The position numbers were made by a program, and so were the translations under genes. The notes under the pieces are model-generated. The model searched no databases. It was not told where the DNA came from and was given only the letters and a program-made list of their open reading frames with translations. DNA of 15,535 nt from Clostridiales bacterium (GTDB lineage Bacteria > Bacillota > Clostridia > Christensenellales > Aristaeellaceae), in assembly GCA_004556395.1 (NCBI GenBank), contig SFHK01000056.1:1-15535 (forward strand), given 5' to 3'. Shown piece after piece: positions 6,911 to 12,513 of this stretch (position 1 is the stretch's first letter; every line of letters starts with the position of its first letter).

Positions 6911-7435
6911 TCAACCTTCCGCCCCCAGTTCAATCCAATAGTGCCGAACCACGTTTCCGTCCGGCCCGGCGAGGGTGTTTTCCAGCACGCCACCGTTTTT
7001 CTCGATGGTGCGGGCGGAGGCGCGGTTCGTTTCGTCGCAGCACATCAGCACGCGGTCAATGCCCATTTTCCGGCATTCGTCCAGCGCCAGCGCGATCATC
7101 TGTGTGCCGTACCCCTTGCCGCGCTCGCTGGGGCGGACGCCGTCGCCGATATGCCCGCCCGTCGCCAGCAGACCCTCGTTCAGCCGGTGGCGGATGTTCA
7201 CCGCGCCGACGAGCTTCTGCCGATCGGTGTCCAGACAGAAGAACGTGGAATCCGGTACCAGCCGTCCCGTGCTGTCCTCGCGCACCTCAAGGCTGTCCAG
7301 ATAGCGCGCGAAGTCGTGATAATCGCACTTGCGAATCGCGTAGGGAATGATCGTTTCGCCCGCCGCCGTCCATTCATCCATCATTTCATTAAGCAGCGGG
7401 CGGTATTTTTCTTCCATTTTAATCAGCGTGAGCAT
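6911..7435 (-). CDS. GNAT family N-acetyltransferase
   Basis: The 174-aa cytoplasmic protein has the GNAT fold order. A beta strand KLVGAVNIRHRLN (74-86) leads to motif A with the acetyl-CoA pyrophosphate loop RPSERGKGYG (101-110), then helix TQMIALALDECRKMG, strand RVLMCCDETN, and motif B ASARTIEKNGGV (139-150). It would transfer an acetyl group from acetyl-CoA to an amine; the substrate cannot be read from the sequence. ATG 7435 has GGAGG nine bases upstream and lies 15 bp after the lipoprotein stop. It is the third gene of the four-gene operon. Overall it resembles the YjcK/RimJ-like GNATs of Firmicutes that lack a fixed role. Confidence 0.9.
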   Translation of the reverse strand: MLTLIKMEEKYRPLLNEMMDEWTAAGETIIPYAIRKCDYHDFARYLDSLEVREDSTGRLVPDSTFFCLDTDRQKLVGAVNIRHRLNEGLLATGGHIGDGVRPSERGKGYGTQMIALALDECRKMGIDRVLMCCDETNRASARTIEKNGGVLENTLAGPDGNVVRHYWIELGAEG

Positions 7436-7450
7436 GCTCCGTTTCCTCCG

Positions 7451-8137
7451 TCAGCGCAGAATCTCCGCCAGCAGGATCTCTTCGGCCTGCGCGCGCGCCA
7501 CGCCCGGCCACAGAAGCGGCGAATACACCATGTTGAGCATCAGCCAGTCCATTTCGGTGGGCATGTTGTTGTTGTAGTTCTGGTAGATCACGCTGTCGGA
7601 ATACAGCAGGTGGTCGTTCAGAAGCCCAAGGCCGTTCACCAGCTCCTCGCGGATGATGTGATTGCGCTCGGCCTGCGACGTGGAGCCGGTCTCGATGGCG
7701 ATCCGCGCCGTGTAGAACACGCTGCCCTCGCTGTAGCAGTACACGAAGCCGCGGTTGCCCGGAATGAATTCCGGCATGACCGACGGAAGCTCCTCGTCCG
7801 TCAGGAAGAACATTTCGACGTTGGCTTCGTTTTCGTCGTCCGTCAGGCGGATGGACGGCAGCGTCGGCACGCGGAAGGACAGCTCCATCAGGAAGCCCTC
7901 CAGCTGCTCCCAGTCCTCGTCCGTCGGCTCGCCGTACACGCAGATGACGATGGGCGCTTCCCAGCGCTGAAGGCAGCCGGTGCTGTCGCCGTACTCGGCG
8001 GAGAAGCCGCATTCTAAAAACACCTCCAGCGCGCGCTTCTTGCCGTCCACCGCGTCCGTGGGCTCGAAGATGCGCTCCGCGCACGCGGAGAAGAGCAGGG
8101 CGAGCGCCAGCGCGCAGGCCAGAAGCTTTTTAGCCAT
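7451..8137 (-). CDS. DUF2927-like lipoprotein
   Basis: The 228-aa product starts MAKKLLACALALALLFSAC, a lipoprotein-type signal with Cys19 as the likely lipidated residue; Phe at -3 is not ideal for a lipobox. The mature part has an N-terminal domain about 22-115 and a segment RNHIIREELVNGLGLLNDH (158-176) followed by SDSVIYQ. These resemble the DUF2927 signature (an R-E-E-L..GLGL.ND pattern before a Ser-Ile/Val stretch). That family is secreted or surface-bound, and its activity is undescribed as far as I know. The start codon overlaps the preceding gene's stop (ATGGCTAA, 8-bp overlap), so translation is coupled. Assignment to DUF2927 is from pattern memory and moderate. Confidence 0.8.
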   Translation of the reverse strand: MAKKLLACALALALLFSACAERIFEPTDAVDGKKRALEVFLECGFSAEYGDSTGCLQRWEAPIVICVYGEPTDEDWEQLEGFLMELSFRVPTLPSIRLTDDENEANVEMFFLTDEELPSVMPEFIPGNRGFVYCYSEGSVFYTARIAIETGSTSQAERNHIIREELVNGLGLLNDHLLYSDSVIYQNYNNNMPTEMDWLMLNMVYSPLLWPGVARAQAEEILLAEILR

Positions 8138-8783
8138 GTTTTACAACCCTCTTTCCAAAGATTTTTTCCGGCAGCGGCAGGCGCTGAATCACGCCGATCA
8201 GCTGGCCGGACAGGGTCACCGTGAGCAGCGACCACGCGATGCGCCGAAGCGGAATATACGTGAGCGACAGAAGCAGCACGATCAGGTCGCTCAAAAGATA
8301 AATGCGCTCGATCGGCTGGCGCGTGACGTGCGAAAGGCTCATTGCCAGCGCGTCGTCGCCGCCGGGCGCGCCGCCCAGCCGCACGCACAGCCCCGCGCCG
8401 ACGCCCACGAACAGCGCGCCCGCAAACGCCGCCGCAAGCGGAAGATTCGCAATCTGCGGCCACAGCGGCGGGAAGCATTCATACACGCGGTAGCTCAGCG
8501 AAAAGCCCACCGTCGAGACGGCGGAATAGATCAGAAACGTGCGCCCCAGCAGGCGAAAGCCCATCGCGTAGCACAAAACGTTCATGAGGAAGCCGCTCAC
8601 CGAGGGGGAAATGCCGAAATGATGATCGAACAGCAGCGTGAGACCCAGCACGCCGCCCTCCGTCACGCCGGAAATGGCGTGCACGTTGTACAGCCCGAAG
8701 GCGAGGAAGGCACTGGACAGGAACGAGATCAGAAGGTACACCGGGGGAATGCCCCGAAACAGGGCGCGAAGACGGGAAACCAA
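8130..8783 (-). CDS. YitT-like (DUF161) integral membrane protein
   Basis: The 217-aa hydrophobic protein has about six membrane segments, near residues 16-35, 44-54, 62-80, 82-100, 112-136 and 160-178. The pattern SGVTEGGVLGLTLL (38-51), the Asn-containing second segment and GGAPGGDDALAMSL (137-150) fit the YitT/YczE-type proteins (Pfam02588 and relatives), which have no settled function and may be transporters. It begins at a TTG (8781-8783) with AAAGGAT eight bases upstream; no in-frame ATG occurs until residue 68. It is the first gene of the operon with the lipoprotein, GNAT and unknown protein. A DUF2179 tail found in many YitT proteins is absent, which favours the shorter YczE-like form. 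Confidence 0.83.
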   Translation of the reverse strand: MVSRLRALFRGIPPVYLLISFLSSAFLAFGLYNVHAISGVTEGGVLGLTLLFDHHFGISPSVSGFLMNVLCYAMGFRLLGRTFLIYSAVSTVGFSLSYRVYECFPPLWPQIANLPLAAAFAGALFVGVGAGLCVRLGGAPGGDDALAMSLSHVTRQPIERIYLLSDLIVLLLSLTYIPLRRIAWSLLTVTLSGQLIGVIQRLPLPEKIFGKRVVKHG

Positions 8784-8816
8784 TGTAACAAATCCTTTCC
8801 TTTTAAATTGAATTTT

Positions 8817-8845
8817 ATCGTACCATAATTCCCGCGCCGGGGCAA
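8817..8845 (-). promoter_or_regulatory. Possible promoter of the YitT-lipoprotein-GNAT operon
   Basis: On the minus strand TTGCCC (8840-8845) is followed after 17 bases by TACGAT (8817-8822), 34 bases upstream of the TTG start. Both boxes are imperfect, so this is only the best candidate in the 149-bp divergent region shared with the GH51 gene. Confidence 0.4.
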
Positions 8846-8868
8846 GCCGCGTTTTGTAAAGAAAGCGA

Positions 8869-8897
8869 TTGACAAACGCGGCGGCGTATGATATATA
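8869..8897 (+). promoter_or_regulatory. Probable promoter of the GH51 gene
   Basis: A perfect TTGACA (8869-8874) is followed after 17 bases by TATATA (8892-8897) within an AT-rich run, in an otherwise GC-rich stretch. The leader to ATG 8933 is about 30 bases. No operator-like palindrome is obvious around it. Confidence 0.65.
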
Positions 8898-8919
8898 TGA
8901 AGCGAAAATTCAAACATAC

Positions 8920-8926
8920 GGAGGAG
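8920..8926 (+). promoter_or_regulatory. Ribosome binding site fixing the GH51 start
   Basis: GGAGGAG lies six bases before ATG 8933. It rules out the upstream in-frame ATGs at 8888 and 8897, which overlap the promoter and would add MIYMKRKFKHTEERS, absent from the family. Confidence 0.8.
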
Positions 8927-8932
8927 CGTTCC

Positions 8933-10429
8933 ATGAAAAAGGCTTCGCTGATTCTGGACAGAAATTACGTCGTCGGGCCGGTGGACAGGCGTCTGTTCGG
9001 CTCGTTCATCGAGCATCTGGGCCGCGCGGTATACGGCGGCATCTACGAGCCGGGGCATCCCGAGGCCGACGAGCAGGGCTTCCGGCGGGACGTGCTCTCG
9101 CTGGTGAAGCGGCTGAACGTGCCCGTGGTGCGCTATCCGGGCGGCAATTTTGTGTCCGGCTTCCGCTGGGAGGATTCCGTGGGGCCGCGCGAAAACCGTC
9201 CGAAGCGGCTCGACCTCGCGTGGATGACCACCGAGACGAACGAGGTGGGCATTCATGAATTCGCCGACTGGGCGAAAAAGGCCGATACCGAAATCATGTA
9301 TGCCGTGAATCTGGGCACCCGCGGCCCGGACGACGCGCGCAACGTGGTGGAATATCTGAACCATCCCTCCGGCAGTCTCTACAGCGACATGCGAATCAAA
9401 AACGGCCGCAGGGACCCCTTCGGCGTGAAGCTGTTCTGTCTGGGCAACGAAATGGACGGCCCGTGGCAGATGGGCGCGAAGACCGCCGAGGAATACGCCC
9501 GCACCGCCTGCGAGGCCGCGAAGCTGATGAAGTGGGTCGACCCGTCCATCGAGCTGGTGGCGTGCGGCTCGTCCTCCTCCCGCATGCCCACGTTCGGCGA
9601 CTGGGAATACAGGGTGCTGAGCGAGTGCTACGACCACGTGGACTACGTGTCGCTGCACCGCTACTATGGGAATCCCGACGGCAACACCGAGGACTTCCTC
9701 GCCTCCACGATGGATCTGGACGAGTTCATCAAGACCGTGGTCAGCATCTGCGACGCGGTGAAGGGCAAGAAGCACGCCAAAAAGCGCGTGAATCTGAGCT
9801 TTGACGAGTGGAACGTGTGGTATCATTCGCACAAGCAGGACAAGGAGCTGAAAAAGCGCGACAAGTGGGGGCGCGCGCTGCCGCTGCTTGAGGACGTATA
9901 CAACTTTGAGGACGCGCTGCTGGTGGGTCTGATGCTGATCACCTTCCTGCGCAACGCCGACCGCGTGAAAATCGCCTGCATGGCGCAGCTGGTGAACGTG
10001 ATCGCGCCGATCATGACGCGAAACGGCGGCGGCGCGTGGGCGCAGACGATCTTCTATCCCATGATGCACGCCTCCGCGCTGGGCCGCGGCGAATCGCTGA
10101 CGCCGCGCATCGAGTGCGAAAGGCGCGACACCCGCCACTATACCGACGTGCCCATGGTGGACGCGGCCGCGACGGTGGACGAAAACGGCGGCGTGACCAT
10201 CTTCGCCGTGAACCGCGACCTGACCGAGGACGCGTGCCTGTCCGTCGACCTGCGCGCGTTCAAAAGCTTCACCCGGATGAAGCAGACGACCCTGCATCAC
10301 GACGACGTAAACGCCGTGAACACCGAGCTCGCGCCGAACACCGTCGCGCCCACCCAACACCCCGAAGCGCCGTTCACCGGCGAAATCCGCCTTGGCAGGG
10401 CGAGCTGGAACGTGATTCAGCTATATTAA
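8933..10429 (+). CDS. GH51 alpha-L-arabinofuranosidase (intracellular)
   Basis: It hydrolyses terminal alpha-L-arabinofuranosyl residues from arabinoxylan or arabinan oligosaccharides by a retaining mechanism. The 498-aa product shows the GH51 N-terminus (FGSFIEHLGRAVYGGIYEPGHP), VRYPGGNFVSGFRWED (66-81), the acid/base Glu in GNEMDGP (Glu173) and the nucleophile Glu in SFDEWNVWY (Glu292). The spacing of these residues matches bacterial AbfA enzymes. A C-terminal beta-sandwich (about 390-498) ends ASWNVIQLY. There is no signal peptide, so it acts in the cytoplasm on imported oligosaccharides. It is alone in its transcript, divergent from the YitT operon and convergent with the two-domain DUF6273 gene. 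No transporter or regulator of arabinose metabolism is adjacent. abfA would be the natural name, but homologues vary in substrate. Confidence 0.96.
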   Translation: MKKASLILDRNYVVGPVDRRLFGSFIEHLGRAVYGGIYEPGHPEADEQGFRRDVLSLVKRLNVPVVRYPGGNFVSGFRWEDSVGPRENRPKRLDLAWMTTETNEVGIHEFADWAKKADTEIMYAVNLGTRGPDDARNVVEYLNHPSGSLYSDMRIKNGRRDPFGVKLFCLGNEMDGPWQMGAKTAEEYARTACEAAKLMKWVDPSIELVACGSSSSRMPTFGDWEYRVLSECYDHVDYVSLHRYYGNPDGNTEDFLASTMDLDEFIKTVVSICDAVKGKKHAKKRVNLSFDEWNVWYHSHKQDKELKKRDKWGRALPLLEDVYNFEDALLVGLMLITFLRNADRVKIACMAQLVNVIAPIMTRNGGGAWAQTIFYPMMHASALGRGESLTPRIECERRDTRHYTDVPMVDAAATVDENGGVTIFAVNRDLTEDACLSVDLRAFKSFTRMKQTTLHHDDVNAVNTELAPNTVAPTQHPEAPFTGEIRLGRASWNVIQLY

Positions 10430-10439
10430 TAAGAAAGCT

Positions 10440-10473
10440 CGCCCCGCCGGCAGGTCGCTCTGCCCGCGGGGCG
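10440..10473. terminator. Convergent hairpin between GH51 and DUF6273 genes
   Basis: CGCCCCGC (10440-10447) and GGCAG (10449-10453) pair with CTGCC (10460-10464) and GCGGGGCG (10466-10473), with one C-C mismatch and a six-base loop. On the minus strand the hairpin is followed by a T-rich AGCTTTCTTATTAAT; on the plus strand the tail is poorer in T. It probably ends the leftward DUF6273 transcript and may also serve the GH51 transcript. Confidence 0.65.
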
Positions 10474-10505
10474 AACGCGGTTTCTATGGAAGCCTGTGCG
10501 CGGCG

Positions 10506-11795
10506 TCAGGGAATCCGCACCCACACGCACGGACGCACGCCGACGCGGTCGTAGTTCACGCATTCTCCGCCTCGCTCAACGCTTCCGTCGCTGGCAATCT
10601 CCGCGGCATAGCGGCGCAGGCTGCCAAAGGAGCGAAGCCACCACCAGCAGGACAGGCCGGTTTCCGTGTCGGCCGGTTCCGTGTAAACGCCCTGCCGGAT
10701 GGCGTAGGCCGTGGGCGCGCAAACGCGAATTTCGTCGGTCAGAAAGATTTGCTCCGCCTCTGCCACGCTCAGAAGGAACACGTCGTCGACGGTATCGCTG
10801 CCCGAATCCGGCGCGCCCCATGGCGCGAAATCCACTTTCACCTGCGCCGGAACGATGCGCGTTTTCTCCTCCGACGTAAACGCCCGGTTCGCGAAGTCCG
10901 CGTTCAGCCACTGGCGAAGCGAGCTCGACGCCCACGGCGTGTGCACATACTCGGCGTGATACGGCTGGCAGTCCAGCACATGCCGGCTGATCAGAAGCGC
11001 CGTGTCCCCATCGAGATTCACCACCGTCCATTCGATGGGCGTATCGTCGTCGCCGGATTCCGTCTGCGGATAGCGGCCGAAGGTGACGCTCTCGCCGATT
11101 CGGTATATCTCCACGGCTTCGGGAAGCCGCACCCACACGCAGGGGCGAACGCCGTTTTTCGTGTCGACATACGCGCCGTGCCGCTCGACGGCGCCGTCCG
11201 TGTCGACGAACGCGGCGCTGCGGCCGCCGTTGCCGGGCGCGCGGAGCCACCACGAGCCGGTCGGCTGGCCGTCCACCTTGTCGAAGTCGTTTTTCAGCGG
11301 CGCCTGACCCAGCGCGCGCACCGTCGCGGCCGCCATGCGGGAACGGTCGCCGTGGAAGAAGTCTTTCATGTCGGAAAGGCTCGGAAGGAACACCTTATCC
11401 TTCGTGTTCGCGCCGGGATTCGTGCTGTACTGCGGGTTTTTCTCCGCGATGACATCGACCAGGAAAATCCGCGCCTGCTCGTCCGCCGTGAACGCCTGAT
11501 TCAGGAAATCGCCGTTCAGCCATCTGCGAAGCGAGGATTTTTCCCACGTGACGCTCTGGAACTGATCGTGAAACGACCGATATTCCAGCACGTACCGGCT
11601 GATCAGAAGCGCCGCGCGGCCGTCGTTTTCCAGCACGAGCCACTCAAGGGGCGTTTCCTCACCGTCGGCGTTCTGGGCGTAGCGGCCGAAGGAAACGAAG
11701 CTGCCCACCTGCCAGCTCTCTTCCGCGGGCGCTTCGGCGGCGCACAGGCCGAGGGTAAGCAGCAGCGCGAGGAACAGCGCGAAGGTTTTTTTCAT
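10506..11795 (-). CDS. Exported protein with two DUF6273 domains
   Basis: The 429-aa product starts at ATG 11795 with a perfect AAAGGAGG six bases upstream. A signal peptide covers about 1-22 (KK, a Leu-rich core, LCAAEA). Two DUF6273 domains follow: about 28-224 (SFGRYAQ, EWLVLENDG, RRWLNGDF, SWWLRAPG, VRPCVWVRLP) and about 230-429 (FGRYPQT, EWTVVNLDG, RQWLNADF, CWWWLRSF, VRPCVWVRIP). They clearly come from one duplicated domain. Domain 2 is closer to the single domain of the protein at 568-1827, sharing the CWWWLRS and LDCQ motifs. There are no helical repeats or Pro/Thr linker here. It has its own near-consensus promoter. The role is unknown; the fold is often described as lectin-like or FGE-like, which I cannot confirm. 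Confidence 0.9.
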   Translation of the reverse strand: MKKTFALFLALLLTLGLCAAEAPAEESWQVGSFVSFGRYAQNADGEETPLEWLVLENDGRAALLISRYVLEYRSFHDQFQSVTWEKSSLRRWLNGDFLNQAFTADEQARIFLVDVIAEKNPQYSTNPGANTKDKVFLPSLSDMKDFFHGDRSRMAAATVRALGQAPLKNDFDKVDGQPTGSWWLRAPGNGGRSAAFVDTDGAVERHGAYVDTKNGVRPCVWVRLPEAVEIYRIGESVTFGRYPQTESGDDDTPIEWTVVNLDGDTALLISRHVLDCQPYHAEYVHTPWASSSLRQWLNADFANRAFTSEEKTRIVPAQVKVDFAPWGAPDSGSDTVDDVFLLSVAEAEQIFLTDEIRVCAPTAYAIRQGVYTEPADTETGLSCWWWLRSFGSLRRYAAEIASDGSVERGGECVNYDRVGVRPCVWVRIP

Positions 11796-11829
11796 GGATT
11801 TCCTCCTTTGTTTGATGAACGTGGTTTTT

Positions 11830-11859
11830 ATTATACGCTTTCGCGCGGCGGGCTGTCAA
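11830..11859 (-). promoter_or_regulatory. Near-consensus promoter of the two-domain DUF6273 gene
   Basis: On the minus strand TTGACA (11854-11859) and TATAAT (11830-11835) both match the consensus exactly, with an 18-base spacer, 35 bases upstream of the start codon. This is the strongest promoter in the window and suggests high constitutive expression. Confidence 0.85.
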
Positions 11860-11949
11860 ATCCGGTTTTTCCTTCCAAAGTCGGCAGGAATTTGCGGCGG
11901 CGGGGCGAATTGGTTACACAGGGATTTTTTACGCAAGGCAGGAATGGCT

Positions 11950-12513
11950 ATGCAGGACGAGAAACTGAGAGAGAGACTGGACGCGCGCACGTCGATTTAC
12001 AACGGGCACGTGATCAATCTGGAAAAATGGGATGTTACGCTGCCCAACGGCAAGCCGGCGATGCGCGAGGTGGCGATTCACAAGGGCGCGTCGGCGATTG
12101 TGCCGGTGGACGACGAGGGCTATGTCTATCTGGTGCGGCAGTTCCGCACGCCGCTTCAGCGCGTGCTGACGGAGGTGCCCGCGGGCAAGCTGGATTCCGC
12201 GGGCGAGGATCACCTTGTGGCCGCGAAGCGCGAGCTGCACGAGGAAACGGGTTTCACCGCGAAAAAATGGACGCATCTGGTCGATCTGGCCACCACGCCC
12301 GGCTTCTGCACGGAGACCATCTCCCTGTATCTGGCCGAGGGGCTGACCCGCGGCGAAACCGATTTTGACGACGACGAATTTCTCGACCTCGTGCGCATGC
12401 CGCTTAACGAGGCCGTGCGCACGGCGCTGACCGGCGGCTTTGAGGACGCGAAGACCATTGCGGCGCTTCTGCTGGCCGCGCACGCCCGCAAGGGGGAGGG
12501 AGCGCCTTGCTGA
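11950..12513 (+). CDS. nudF: NUDIX hydrolase, probable ADP-ribose pyrophosphatase
   Basis: It likely hydrolyses ADP-ribose to AMP and ribose 5-phosphate in the cytoplasm. The product is 187 aa from ATG 11950, six bases after AGGA; ATG 11944, two codons earlier, is also possible. The family layout is present: an N-terminal beta strand domain (IYNGHVINLEKWDVTLPNGK), KGASAIVPVDDEGYVYLVRQFR, the VPAGK lead-in and a NUDIX box from Gly79 to Phe102 with REL and EETG (Arg94, Glu95, Glu98, Glu99). The box has six instead of five residues between the first Gly and Glu86. TPGFCTE after the box is typical of ADP-ribose pyrophosphatases. Its last 7 bases overlap the start of the GH2-like gene, so the two are co-translated. 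No good promoter is visible in the 154-bp divergent gap. Confidence 0.92.
   Translation: MQDEKLRERLDARTSIYNGHVINLEKWDVTLPNGKPAMREVAIHKGASAIVPVDDEGYVYLVRQFRTPLQRVLTEVPAGKLDSAGEDHLVAAKRELHEETGFTAKKWTHLVDLATTPGFCTETISLYLAEGLTRGETDFDDDEFLDLVRMPLNEAVRTALTGGFEDAKTIAALLLAAHARKGEGAPC
12495..12499 (+). promoter_or_regulatory. Ribosome binding site fixing a TTG start for the GH2-like gene
   Basis: GGAGG sits inside the 3' end of the NUDIX gene, seven bases before TTG 12507. No in-frame ATG or GTG gives the conserved LNGSW N-terminus, so this site decides the start. Confidence 0.7.

Noticed and set aside
8729..10360. 543-codon minus-strand ORF
   Set aside because: It lies antisense to the GH51 gene, whose catalytic motifs and ribosome site are unambiguous.
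11886..11896. GGAATTTGC in the NUDIX upstream region, as in the 166-bp palindrome
   Set aside because: Only nine bases match and there is no pairing arm nearby, so it is probably chance.
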